Shown here piece after piece: positions 20,813 to 31,502 of a stretch of DNA of 64,000 nt; within the stretch, counting starts at the first letter, position 1, and the number at the start of each line of letters is the position of its first letter. Origin of the DNA: Nothophaeocryptopus gaeumannii. Lineage: Eukaryota > Ascomycota > Dothideomycetes > Mycosphaerellales > Mycosphaerellaceae. Below the pieces are notes generated by a model that worked only from the letters and a program-made list of their open reading frames with translations, was not told the DNA's origin and did no database searches. Location: positions 186,001-250,000 of the forward strand of contig JASISA010000009.1 in NCBI GenBank assembly GCA_031771865.1. The letters run 5' to 3'. Position numbers and translations under genes: made by a program.

Positions 20813-21148
20813 GCGCGCGACTTGTTCGTAAGGTTAGGAGAAGAGGAAGATATGGTTTGGAGTTATCTATCATCAGCAGTGCGCCTGTTGATCTATTATC
20901 TTGGTGTTTGAAGATACCAGCTACTGGCCTTGACGGTCATACATTGAGAAGCTTGGAACGATGGTGTAGTTGATACCAATAATGTTAATCTCATTTGTGC
21001 GAGACACATTCTCCATTTCTATTCAACGCCAGGTCATGCCATCAGCTGCAATCACGGTAAACACATTCGAAGATCTAGCTTGACGAACTGTCGTCTGCAT
21101 ACGTCGCCCCTTTATCTCACCTCCCCAATCGATCGCTTCCTATCCTAT
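20813..21148. other. Convergent 3' spacer, 336 bp
   Basis: Holds the 3' ends of the hydrophobin and of the Cys-rich secreted protein. No other feature was seen. Confidence 0.5.
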
Positions 21149-21694
21149 CTACGAAGACTCCATCGCCGAAGTCGTCGCCGTTGTCACAGCCGCCCCAGCC
21201 GTCGTCGTGCTCACCTCACTCTCACAAAACGGCATCGTAAACGTCGGCTTCGTATCCCCCAAACAAATCGTATAACACCCGGGCCCATACGTCTGTCCAC
21301 AAGCATCCGTATACGCATCACACTTATACCCACAACTCGCCGTCCTAGTCGTAAGCAATTCTTTCGAATAGCTACTAAACACACCCGTCGGACATCCAGG
21401 ATCCGTAAAGGAGGGGGTGGTGTAGCCGCTGCAGGCGGGGAAACAGTCGCCGTATTTGATGGAGCAGGTGTTGATGTAGTCGACGCAGATGATTTGGCCG
21501 CAGGTATCGGTGCTGCTGGAAGAGGTAATTGTGGTTGGGATGTTGATGATGATGGTGCTGCCCTTTTTGGTGTTTGGAGTTCGTGCGGTTGGGGTGATTG
21601 TGGTTGAATAGACTGGAGTTGGTGCCTCGAGTGCTGATGTGATGGTTTGGGCCAGGGCGAGGTTGATGCAGGCGAAGAAGAGGAGGGCTGCCAT
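21149..21694 (-). CDS. Secreted Cys-rich protein with two tandem modules
   Basis: From ATG 21694 the 181-residue protein has a signal peptide (MAALLFFACINLALAQ), a Thr/Ser/Pro-rich segment likely to be O-glycosylated (about 17-62), two Cys modules, and a Thr-rich tail. The modules align with each other: CGxxxC...C...YGxxC..xC.G...P.F..P.C. They run from CGQIICVDY to FTDPGC and from CGYKCDAY to FTMPFC. The tail (STTTAGAAVTTATTSAMESS) is short and not clearly a GPI signal. I do not know a named family. It could be an effector or wall-associated protein, but that is inference. The reading frame is open far upstream into the next gene, so the start is chosen from the signal peptide. Confidence 0.8.
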   Translation of the reverse strand: MAALLFFACINLALAQTITSALEAPTPVYSTTITPTARTPNTKKGSTIIINIPTTITSSSSTDTCGQIICVDYINTCSIKYGDCFPACSGYTTPSFTDPGCPTGVFSSYSKELLTTRTASCGYKCDAYTDACGQTYGPGCYTICLGDTKPTFTMPFCESEVSTTTAGAAVTTATTSAMESS

Positions 21695-22060
21695 GGTTGT
21701 GGATATTCTTGTTGGTGCGAGCGAACGACTTCGGTTGAATACAGAGCCACATAGATGATACCCGAGCGAGCTTCTAATGATATCCGTCCTGAGCTTGACT
21801 TCCCTGCATGAGAAGGCAACGTCATTGTGTACTCTTTTGCATTCTTTCGACGTATGTTCCACCCTATGTAGTACCATGCCAAGCGTCTCCAGGTCGGAGG
21901 AATAGCAATTCGGCGTCAGAACGCATGCAAGGTACATTCCTGGCATGTCCGAGATCTCACTTTGGAACGCCATCACTCGATGTCGAAGTAAGCGTGGGCA
22001 AAATGACTTGCAACAACATCTCGAAGACTCCCATGTGCAAAATGCCAAATGGCAGATCTG

Positions 22061-22781
22061 TTCAGGAACCTCTGCCCGGTGTGGCCCAACATGCTCACCC
22101 TGAGCATGAAGCTCTGCCTTTCCTTTATGAGGTCGCTGCTCGGTCCAATCCAGCGTCGATGGCTGCTGTGAGAAGGGCATTGCGTTGTGATTGTGTTCGT
22201 CTCTACGTGCCGTGGCTCGACGTCTCAGCCACCAGAACCAAGCTACAGTATTAGTTGCAATCATGAACGAAACTCCTAGTCCGACTCCCACACCAATTGT
22301 CGCAGGACTGCTCATGCAGTTGGACGTGACAGAATTTGTTGAGGTATAGGCATTGACGGTCGTGATAGTTATGGTGCACGCTGCTTCTATAGGTCCTGCT
22401 TGAGACGTCTAGGTGGAAACGATAAGATCCGCTGATGAAATGGTAGTTGTAAACGCTTTCGTACTCATAGACCATGGCAATGCCTCTCCTGGACATGCTT
22501 GGTTCGTTATCGGCTGACATGCACGATAGAGCCCATGGGAGGCTTACCAGGATCAGGACATTCAGTAGAGATCGAAATAACAGTGACAGGGGCGATCGGA
22601 GTGACCGTGACTGTGACTGTGGATATGTCAGCCGTATCGAAAGACTCTCAGCCTCGCGTCCAGAGCTGACAATTGTCAGTAACATATGTTCATCGAGACA
22701 ATATTGCAATTTACAACCTGTACCATCCGCCATGGCCGCGGCCAACACTGTCCCTATAATCAACAGCGCTGCCATTATCAT
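22061..22781 (-). pseudogene. Single-pass surface protein (SKG6/Mid2-like layout), damaged
   Basis: Pieces of a type I membrane protein can be read. ATG 22781 gives a signal peptide (MIMAALLIIGTVLAAAMADG). A first intron of uncertain borders follows, then a Thr/Val-rich stretch (ADISTVTVTVTPIAPVTV) ending in TECPDPG. A 59-nt intron (22489-22547) leads to EALPWSMSTKAFTTTISS. The frame then meets TAG at 22409-22411 before continuing as TSQAGPIEAACTITITTVNA. A transmembrane helix (IGVGVGLGVSFMIATNTVAWFWW) and a basic cytoplasmic stalk follow. No stop ends the tail, and the frame runs into the downstream secreted-protein gene. The in-frame stop could derive from CAG. The 3' limit given is approximate. 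Confidence 0.6.
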
Positions 22782-23033
22782 ATTGAGAGCGGATGGCTCG
22801 AAATGTTTAAAGGAAAGAAAGTCGAATGCAACGGATGTTGGAAGCAGGACGTGGAGTTGCCATTGTATCAAAGCATGGTTCACAAAGGACGTACATTGCG
22901 TGTCGAGCTTCCTGCTGTAGTGCAATGCTGTGTAGCCTGTCAAGCAGTCAGAAGGACTGTCCGCAGCATTGTGGCCCGTGCTCGAGTTCACAGGCGCCTA
23001 GTATACTTGCCTTCCTACTTCTTCCAACCTCGC
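22782..23033. other. Short intergenic spacer
   Basis: This 252-bp stretch lies between the surface-protein start and the TYR1 stop, both on the reverse strand. No feature was seen. Confidence 0.45.
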
Positions 23034-24749
23034 TCATGCCCCCTTCCTCTGCCTCAAATTCTCCTCAATAGTCCGAATCATCTCATTGCCCAACTTATTC
23101 GCCTCTTCAAACCTCGGAGCAAAATACTTCTGAATCCTCTCAAACTTCTCCCTGTACCCATCCATATGTCCCAAGCTGACCCTCTCACTCCAGTCTCGGG
23201 CTGCAAACGTGAATTCGAGGTCGTCGGCGCGGAAGGAGGGGTCTTCGATGGCGGTGTCGATACATTCTTGGAGGAGGGAGGGGTTGCAGTAGACATATTC
23301 TGTTATACCGAGCCAGAGGCGGAAGAGCTGAGAGAAGGGAGGTCAGTGCGGGAGGGGATGGAAGGATGGTGCGAAGACTTACGGGTGTAGAGCAGATCAT
23401 GTGGTCGTAAGGCACGATACCCAATTTCCACCAACAGTCCACGATGGCCAGCAGACTGAGATGATTGTTCCTGACTCTGGAGGCGGGTTTCTCGCCAAGA
23501 CTGAAGCGATCGAGCAACTCGTCTTGAAGCAGCAGCTCGTCACTTCCTTCGCTCCCGCTCCGCGATCCGAATACAGCACGCTTAGCAGCATGGATGCGAT
23601 CAGTGAACTCTGTCCGATGACCAGACAGCATCAACTTGTAAAGCTCAGTAACGCTCTCCGCATACTGACGGATCTGGGCTTTAGCGGCAGGGTTCGTGAT
23701 TGCCAGCCCGGCGTAGACGTGCCATTTGTTGCTGTAGATGCGCATCATGAGATTGATCTTCACATTCTCGATGCCGCCGATGTAGCGCGGAATCTCCCAT
23801 GGAAATTGATTGTTTGCTTGCCAGGCTGTACCCATGGACAGGAAGGCAAGGTGAGTGACTGCTTGTGTGTCGGCTGTGATCCGATCGTGCTTCTCGGCTG
23901 AAAGTGGGATGAAGGTGCTCTCAAAGCAGGACAAGATGCGCTCAACAAGCTGAACGGATTTCTCTGAACCACGGTGACCGATTATGACCAGTGGTTGATG
24001 TTTCGGGTTGACGCCAGGGCCGTGAAGGGAGTGGCAGGATACGATCTCGACGTCTGATGGGAGGTGTGCCTCAAATGCTGCAATCTCTGGCGCTTTGGTC
24101 GAGGTCTGTCCTCCAACAATAGCGCCCATTTTGGTCGAAGGCCCGAACCGGGCTACGACGGCATCGATGTTCTTTGCTTCCACGCTGTACATGATCCAGT
24201 CACTGCTACGTGAGACGTAATGGCCATTTTCGAAGATTGTGACATTGTTCTGAGGCAAGCTTCAGCGAAGGCTATCTAGGTGGCTATGTAGGACAGGTGC
24301 ATGCGTACTCTGCTGGCGAACTCAGCCTTGAGTGCTTCATACTTTTCGGGTACGTCGCAGGCATGCACTCTGAGAGGGTCAGTCTATGGATGAACATCTG
24401 TGACGCTAGTTAGCTTGTGGTCCTCAAACTTCTCGACAGTAAAGTCAGGTGCAGGACGCGTTTCAGACAAAGAAAAAAAGGTAGCTGAGAATTTTATTCA
24501 GTGACAGTCCTCCGGTCACACACTCCACGACGGTGCATGTGGTGCCGGAAGACCATACTCAATCCAAATGCACTCAAGTCATCATTGCAGTGAGGGTGGG
24601 CGAAGGGGGAGCAGCTTACCATAAGACGGCGGCACGTATGACAGGACATGCTGCTTTCCAACTCACTTCCATCCAGCGTCGCTGATCCTCCTTGCGTACA
24701 TCTTGCCCATGTCACCCATGCCAATGATTCCCACCACGGCGTCTCCCAT
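23034..24749 (-). CDS. TYR1: Prephenate dehydrogenase (NADP+), tyrosine biosynthesis
   Basis: This enzyme oxidatively decarboxylates prephenate to 4-hydroxyphenylpyruvate. Four exons (24667-24749, 24309-24369, 23383-24249, 23034-23327) give 434 residues. The Rossmann nucleotide site is VVGIIGMGDMGKMYARRI at residues 5-22. Next comes GHYVSRSSDWIMYSVEAK, then the conserved IVGGQTSTKAPE and ISCHSLHGP-type segment (EIVSCHSLHGPGVNP). HLAFLSMGTAW and the C-terminal dimerisation helices (DWSERVSLGHMDGYREKF) also match fungal Tyr1. The first intron is 297 nt, much longer than its neighbours; the others are 59 and 55 nt. It is divergent from the S14 gene, sharing a 343-bp promoter. Confidence 0.95.
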
Positions 24750-25092
24750 GATGGCGGTTAGTGCGCTGGACGACCAGCATGAAGCAAATGAGAAAGAGAA
24801 GCTCGGCCTGCACAAGCTGCTGTCATGGCTCAGCAGTCACCAGAAGTGCTGAGCGTCGGCGAGTAGATGAAGCTTTGACGTCGGGGTCGATGGTGATGTT
24901 GTTGATGGGAGGAAGAAGAAGTTCTGCAAGCGCGGAGGAGATTTGCTGGGGGCCACAATCCGCGGTCGGGCTTGGCGCCGCCAATTCTCCGACCCACGCC
25001 GCTTCAGTTCAATAATATTGGACCCGCGACGGATTTCCAACTTCTTCTGCTCTTCAGCGTCAAGACAAGACATCACATCCAGCACCGTCAAA
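24750..25092. promoter_or_regulatory. Bidirectional promoter, TYR1 / ribosomal protein S14
   Basis: Only 343 bp separate the two divergent start codons, so both promoters must lie here. No canonical TATA box is visible, as is usual for ribosomal protein genes. Confidence 0.6.
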
Positions 25093-25817
25093 ATGCCTCC
25101 AAAGAAAGCCGCACCACGTGTTCAGGAGAACGTCCAGCTCGGTCCTCAGGTCCGCGAGGGTCAGTCAATATCACCTCTTCAGCGCACGAGATATGCGACA
25201 TACTGACATTGAGATTTCCAGGCGAGCTCGTCTTCGGCGTTGCCCGTATCTTCGCCTCCTTCAACGATACCTTCGTCCATGTCACCGATCTCTCGTACGT
25301 TTAAACCACCATTCCAGACCCTCCGCGATTTCAACGAGCAGAAGAGAGGCGACAATATTCGCGAAAAAGCTACTCGAAAGAGTCCGCGAGAAGGGCAGGA
25401 GTACATTTGCATATACAATGGTTCATAGGCTAACCTGGGTGATTCCAGTGGCCGCGAAACCATCTCCCGTGTCACCGGTGGAATGAAGGTCAAGGCCGAT
25501 CGTGACGAGTCCTCCCCATACGCTGCCATGTTGGCTGCTCAGGATGTCGCTGCTCGCTGCAAGGAGCTCGGCATTACTGCTCTCCACGTCAAGATCCGGG
25601 CTACTGGTGGCAAGTGACAAGCTTTGAGCCTCAGACTTCAGCACAGAGTACTAATCGCAACCCAGGCAACGGCACCAAGACCCCAGGCCCAGGTGCCCAA
25701 TCTGCCCTCCGCGCCCTCGCCCGTTCCGGCATGAAGATCGGCCGTATCGAGGACGTGACCCCAACCCCATCCGACTCTACGAGGAGAAAGGGTGGTCGCC
25801 GTGGTCGTCGTCTGTGA
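25093..25817 (+). CDS. RPS14: 40S ribosomal protein S14 (uS11)
   Basis: uS11 sits on the platform of the small subunit and contacts 18S rRNA and mRNA near the E site. Four exons (25093-25159, 25222-25294, 25449-25609, 25666-25817) give 150 residues: MPPKKAAPRVQENVQLGPQV, FGVARIFASFNDTFVHVTDL, GRETISRVTGGMKVKADRDE, then the C-terminal RIEDVTPTPSDSTRRKGGRR. This is the full family length. The third intron (25610-25665) begins with GCAAGT instead of GT. Only this GC-AG junction restores the conserved RATGGNGTKTPGPG. The second intron is 154 nt. Many introns and short exons are typical of fungal ribosomal protein genes. Confidence 0.98.
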
Positions 25818-26415
25818 GCGCTTCGCATATTGCTTGCAAGCGTGTTCGCAGTGGTGGGGAAAAGTATGGAGATGATTATGCGACGAAAGAAGCACTCCAT
25901 CAAGCATTTGCTGGATGTGACGCTCTCGCGGGGAACGGCCTTGATTGCCTGGTCCCCATGGTGGTGCTCTATGTAGTCACATGAAGAATCTGAAAGCAAT
26001 GCATGCTCAAAACAACTAGCGATTCTCCACTTTCTGTTCCTTTCATACTCGGGTCTAATGCGCCTGCTCTGCTCTTTCGAGCATCGTGCCTCAGAGCATC
26101 TCTCGTAGCAGTGTGAAAGTGGCCAGAATTGTGGGTGCCTGAGGTTGCGGCGCCGAATTCGCCCTCCATCCAACGTCACTGTCCTCAAACACTCACCACA
26201 AAGACATCTGTCGTCGCTCTCTGCACATTCAGCACATCATTTGCACCACAGACTAATTCCGCCATCCACTGTCACTCAGCCTTCCAAGAACTTGCCACGC
26301 TCGCGCAACTCCACCGAAACCGCTCACAAACAATCGTATACATTCGAGCCCACAACAGGCAACACCATTTATAACGAGTTCCACCCTGCGACCACCACCG
26401 CGCACCTCACCCATC
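25818..26415. other. Intergenic, 598 bp
   Basis: This is the 3' region of RPS14 and 5' region of the E2 gene. The stretch from about 26160 is C/A-rich, leader-like. No gene was found. Confidence 0.45.
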
Positions 26416-27261
26416 ATGGCGACCAAAGCCGCACACAAACGCCTAACCCGCGAATACCAAACCCTCTCAAAATCCCCTCCCGAATACATAACCGCGCACC
26501 CCTCCGAATCCAACATCCTCGAATGGCACTACATCCTCACCGGCCCACCCGATACCCCCTACGCCGGAGGCCAATACTGGGGAACTCTCGTCTTCCCTTC
26601 CGATTACCCTTTCGCACCCCCAGCAATTCGCATGCACACCCCCTCCGGCCGCTTTCGAACCTCCGAACGTCTCTGTCTCAGCATATCCGATTTCCACCCC
26701 AAATCCTTCAATCCCGCATGGGAAGTCAGTACCATTCTCCTCGGCGTACTTTCATTCATGACATCTGAAGAGATGACCACGGGAAGCATAAAAGCGACGC
26801 ATTCCGAACGAGAAGTCTTCGCCGCACGAACACGCTGGTGGAACTCCACAGGTGGTGGGTCGACAGACCGCACTCTATCAGGAAAACCAGCACACGAGAG
26901 GACAGGTTTCGGGGCGATAAAAGCAGGAGATGGAGGGAAGAGGTTTCGCGAGGAATGGCCAGAGGTGGATGGGGAGAATTGGAAGTGGATGGAAGCAGAG
27001 GGGGTGGATCCGCAGACTGGGAAGAAGATCGTAAACCAACTCGACGGCGCGAGCGGTGACGTGGAGGGACAAGAGACTGCTGCTACAGCTGTGCAGACTG
27101 CGGAGAAGAAGACGAAGACTGGTGGTGCGACAGAACCAGCAGCGCGACAACCACAGCCAGAGCAAAGTTGGTGGACTAAGAATCGGCTATACATTATCGG
27201 CGGGGCAATATTTGCGTACGTCCTCGCCGCAAGACTATTGCGGGATCAACAAGAGCATTAG
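26416..27261 (+). CDS. UBC6: Tail-anchored ubiquitin-conjugating enzyme E2, Ubc6/UBE2J2 type
   Basis: Ubc6-type E2s act in ER-associated degradation with Doa10-type ligases. The single exon encodes 281 residues. The UBC fold fills about residues 1-150: RLTREYQTLSKSPPEYI, the P-rich PPDTPYAGGQYWGTLVFPSDYPFAPPAIRM, and the catalytic segment RLCLSISDFHPKSFNPAW with Cys87. The HPN motif of other E2s is absent, as is normal for this subgroup. After a hydrophilic linker rich in Glu/Thr/Gly, the C-terminus has one hydrophobic segment (LYIIGGAIFAYVLAARLL) followed by a few polar residues, a classic tail anchor for the ER membrane. Confidence 0.95.
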   Translation: MATKAAHKRLTREYQTLSKSPPEYITAHPSESNILEWHYILTGPPDTPYAGGQYWGTLVFPSDYPFAPPAIRMHTPSGRFRTSERLCLSISDFHPKSFNPAWEVSTILLGVLSFMTSEEMTTGSIKATHSEREVFAARTRWWNSTGGGSTDRTLSGKPAHERTGFGAIKAGDGGKRFREEWPEVDGENWKWMEAEGVDPQTGKKIVNQLDGASGDVEGQETAATAVQTAEKKTKTGGATEPAARQPQPEQSWWTKNRLYIIGGAIFAYVLAARLLRDQQEH

Positions 27262-27694
27262 GTGCGCCGTGTATGATACCCAGATACCTTCTTTTGCTGC
27301 TTTGTATGACTTAGCGAGGCGTTTGGAGCGAAAGATGAGCGCAACTCACGAGCGATTTGAGCTGCTACTAGGGATTAGCAATATAGTGGCAGTGATCCCA
27401 TGAAGACACGCTACTTCTGACGTGAAATGTTCCAACCATTCTAAGATACCTAGACATTCCCATTTGAAGCTGCTGCTACTACTCTACGCCTTGCTAGCTG
27501 GGGTATTAGTGTTACAGAATCGTTTCTCTTTTCGTCAATCATTCTTCTGCGTCGGTAGCTGGAATCATTCGAACGCAAGTACTACAGCCGTAACGTTCCA
27601 AACTTAGGAACAATCTTATGCTCCCTCTGCTTGATTACCGTGGTAGAAATCATATTTCGTCATCCTTCAGACCCTGCTTGTCCTGTTCAATACT
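27262..27694. other. Convergent 3' spacer, 433 bp
   Basis: Lies between the stops of the E2 gene and the Ish1-type gene. No feature beyond likely 3' UTRs. Confidence 0.5.
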
Positions 27695-29163
27695 CTACAA
27701 TTCATTCTTGACGCTTTGAGCGCTCTTGCTGGCAGACTTGCTTGCGCTGGAGGCTGCCTTAGAGGCCTCGACGCTGGCAGAGGAAGCAGACTTGGCGGCG
27801 GCAGCCGAAGATTTAGTCGCAGCAACGCTGGCGGATGAAGAGAGCGAGCTGGCGGACTTGCTGGCCACGACGGAAGCAGAGCTCAAGCTGGAGGAAGCCT
27901 CGGCGGAAGCGAAGCCAAGATTGTTGGCGACAACGTCGTAGTAGTAGCGGAAAGCGCCGTACGCGTCTTGAGTAGCTTGAGCGTAGTAGTTGCCAGCGCT
28001 GGAAGTGGCAGCACCGTAAGCGGAAGCACCCTTGGCGCTCGCGTTGTCACCAGAGAGTTGAGCGGAGTGCTTGCGTGCCAGAGCGATGAGCTCGTTGCGC
28101 TTGCTGCCCTGAGGAACCTTGATGCCGTTCTTGTCGAACCAAGACTTGATGTCGCTGTCGCTCCAGCTGTTGAGGAGCTGGTCGCTCAAGGATTGTTGAG
28201 CGGCACCCGCGGACTGAGTGGCGGAAGCGTACTGAGAGGCGGCACGGTCGGCAGCGATCTTAGAGTTACGGCGAAGAGAGGCGACCAACTTGTCGCGGGT
28301 GCTTGGCTGCGGGACTGGGACGCCTCTCTCGTCGAGCCAGGCCTTCAGATCGGAGTCGGACCAGGACTGGTAGAGCCAGTTACCTGGGTAGGCGGCAGTC
28401 TCACCAGCCTTGTCAGCGGCCTTCTGATAGTTGGCGCGAGCAGTGTGGAGGAGTGAGTCGCGAGTGCGTGGGGATGGGTTGGGGATGTTGTGGTAGTCGA
28501 GGAATGCCTTGAGTTGTGACTCAGTCCAGCTAGACGATGTCAGTACGATCCAGGAGAGCTTAAGCATGGCAAGACTTACGTGTCGAAAATCCAGCTCTGA
28601 ACGTTGCCATAAGCCTCACTCGCCTGGTCACCGGTCTCGTGCCAGTAGTGCTGGACCTGCTCGATCAAGCTGTCCTTGTTCTTCTCCGTGCCCTTCTTGA
28701 CCTCCTGGCCCTTTGAGCTGAGGTAGCTCTGCAGTTGGTTGGTATCCCAGGAATTGTATGGCTTGACGACGTTCGCCTCCCAGTTGTTCTTCACCAGATC
28801 CTCCAGAGCCTTGCGGTCTGAGGCAGCTGGGTATGGGATGTCGTGATCGGAGAGCCATCGCTCTAGCTCGGTCTCGTGCCACTTATTATATGCTACGCGG
28901 CCTCGTGTCAGTCAGACTGGATTCATGGTTCAATGATATACAATAGGAGTGTTTGGGGGAAGGACAAAGGAGGGTGGTTGTCTGAAGGTGTCGGTCGAGG
29001 CCTTTCTGGTGCTGAGCACGCATACAGCCATCGACGGCGCGTTCGAGAGCAATACAACGATCGTGTGCAGGGGGAAGTGAAGCTTACCGGCCTTGCCAAA
29101 CCAGCCATCAGCGACAGCAGTTGTCGCCAAGGCGGCCACCGCCATTGACGTGAAGAACTTCAT
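27695..29163 (-). CDS. Ish1/Msc1-type stress-response protein with repeated HeH-like domains
   Basis: Three exons (29088-29163, 28580-28892, 27695-28529) encode 407 residues. MKFFTSMAVAALATTAVADG is a signal peptide. The body repeats a helix-extended-loop-helix unit of about 40-50 residues at least five times, each with a Trp start and D/E-L-x-x-W/Y/F-L core. Examples are NKWHETELERWLSDHDIPYP, NSWDTNQLQSYLSSKGQ, SWTESQLKAFLDYHNIPNP, QSWSDSDLKAWLDERGVPVP and NSWSDSDIKSWFDKNGIKVP. The C-terminal third is an Ala/Ser/Lys-rich low-complexity helix. S. pombe Ish1 is a stress-induced nuclear-envelope protein and yeast Msc1 is its homologue; both share this layout. The first intron is 195 nt. Confidence 0.92.
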
Positions 29164-30419
29164 GTTGGGGTGTTATCTCTTGGGTAGTAGGTTGCTGTTT
29201 TGTGGTAAGTGCGGTTGGTATTGAGACGTATAGTCAAGAGGAAGGAGTTTGATGAGTGTTGCAGGCAGACTGTTCACGTTTTCTTGTTGTTTTCATCGAC
29301 AGCTTGGATGAGCATTGATGACGTCGCGGCGCGAAACGGCGAGATGTGACTGCAGGAAGGACCAAGCTCCCCTCCGTTTCTTGGGCAGGCGCCACCCATC
29401 CTGCTTGCACGTGAACAACAGTGCAATCACGATTGCCTCACGCCTTTCTTTGAGCATTTGTCCTGACGATGAGGTGCGATCAACCACAATGCACGTGTCT
29501 CGTGACCTGCGCAGAAGCTCGTTATCGCGCAAGTTGCGCCTGCTCCGCCTACAACACCTTCAACAACCTGTGCAGAGCCCTGGGAGGATCAAGAGCGTAC
29601 ACGCGCTGTTGAAGGACTCAGGCGTGATAAAGAACAGAGCTACAGTAGCAACAGCATACGACTTCGTGATTGCCACGAGCCCTGTCCTTCAACATACCGG
29701 CTAGACACGTTCGGGCGTACTACCTAGACACCACCACAATGGAAACGTACCCGAGAAACTGTGATGGTCATGTCTAACGATTTAGAAGCAGCAGGGAGGC
29801 GACTTGCAGCAGGAGATTCTTCGTGGTGTTCGAACCTCATGCATACGTGCTTGCGGATTTTGTGCATGGCCAATGAGCGATTTATGCGTCGACGCCAAGT
29901 TGATTCACATGCGAGCAAACAATTCGATAAAGAGCTATCAGAATCGCGTGGTAGGGATGGACGACTTGAACTTGCATTCCCGCACAAATCGCGCTGGAAA
30001 GCGACATAATCAGACTGACACTGATATATCTCTTGGTGAACTTCCCGAAAAGACCTGCATCAGAATGAAGGATCCAGCACATCGCAGACTCCGCCTCGTC
30101 AACCACTCCGGCCAAGTCATCGACGGAGGAGAATGCCGCCGTCGAAAGTCCCCTTGATTCTCCCGCAACTCCATTCAACCCCGTCACAGCAACAGTTGCA
30201 GTTACCCACCCACGCTCCCTAGACGGCCAAAACGTATTCGGCACCTCCGGCTCAACCCTCTCATGCACATCCGACGGTTCAATGTCTCCGAAGTAGTGAA
30301 ATCGTATCCAGGCGCCAGAGTCCAAGTGTCAAAAAAGCTCCGGTTGATGCCGTTGCATTCCCCGATCCAGATGCAGGTAGCCCAGATTCACTTGTCGTCT
30401 AAGAAGCTATCTCTTGTTT

Positions 30420-30530
30420 TTGATAGAGCAAGAAACCCCTAAACTATAGTTTAAAGCCCTAGAAGCTATTAATTTAATTGTATAATCGTATCATTGAAAC
30501 TGGCTATTTTTAAGGTCTAATATCGCTATT
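30420..30530. repeat. AT-rich, TpA-rich island (possible RIP relic)
   Basis: The base composition switches abruptly to A/T with many TpA steps (for example aatttaattgtataatcg), as left by RIP in fungal repeats. No coding remnant was recognised. Confidence 0.4.
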
Positions 30531-31269
30531 CGTTCCCAAACCACATTCCGACCCCCTCTCACGCACCCAAGCGCCCGGAAGATGTTCAGAGCCCACAGCT
30601 TCGGTGAGATCTCGACTGGAATGAATTTTGAGCCTATATATTATCACACATTTCTTCGCCTGCAATCCGAAATGGCTAGAAGCTTGTCGGCACCATGATC
30701 GAGATTATGCTGCCTTAAGCCAACCCTAAGAGGGATGATGGCGTCTAGGTCGACTTCCCCTGTCTGTTTGTATAGGCCACGGACGCGGCTTTCTCGCTTC
30801 TCGTGTAATACATGCTCGCCTAGGGCTGAAGTAGCTACGAGAAGCAACGTGAAGAATCACTTAGTGGGAGGCCTACTTAAGATAATGCAACTGGGTCTCC
30901 AACAATACCAACTCGTACGAGCTTAACAACGTTGGAGAGAGGTGTAATACAATGCTACCCTTGAATGCTATGCCGCACCAAGTGCAATGCTACTCCGTGG
31001 ACGAAATGATAGTGTTGCTACTGCCGTTGCTGTCGAGCTATTCAGAGCGTCTGCGTTGTTGTGAGCGTAGCGGGCGAGGTCTTCTGCCCAGGCTGACCTG
31101 GTCGCCCCGTGCTACTCCATCGCTGATCCAGCTATCAATGAGAGTTCATAATGGCGGACTGTCCTTTTGCGTCGACGGCAGTATTTGAAGCGTGGAGCGT
31201 CCATCTGTGACAACACCAAAGGCGCGCCCAAATCAAAACAGTAAGGCAGCATTGACAACTCCAGTGACG

Positions 31270-31500
31270 ACGCTAGATTGTAGGTACTATTTAAGGACTG
31301 ATGTGTGGTTTAATTTTGTTTCTTATATATAAGATAGCTTATAATCTACCTAGTTCCCTTCTATAATAATTACCCAAATTAATACAGTATATATTATATA
31401 GCATACGAAAAGAAAGCCAGCTTCTACCAGCTTTATAAGTCGTCCTGGTTAGCGCTAGCTACTTCTACTACTATAATATTCCTACCTCGTACCAGCACCA
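31270..31500. repeat. AT-rich island directly upstream of the DUF4396 gene
   Basis: The stretch is strongly A/T and TpA rich (tatatataagatagcttata, tatattatatagcata type words) and ends right at the next start codon. It may be a decayed repeat now serving as promoter or leader. Confidence 0.4.
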
Positions 31501-31502
31501 TC

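Larger units (their letters stand above)
29164..31502. other. Gene-poor 2.3 kb region with AT-rich islands
   Basis: I see no intact gene. A reverse-strand open frame at 29882-30325 (about 147 codons, with RFHYFGDIEPSDVHERVEP) looks protein-like at its start, but I do not recognise it. Two TpA-rich islands lie at about 30420-30530 and 31270-31500. They contrast with the GC-richer surroundings and resemble remnants of RIP-mutated repeats. No transposase or terminal repeats could be identified. Confidence 0.5.
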
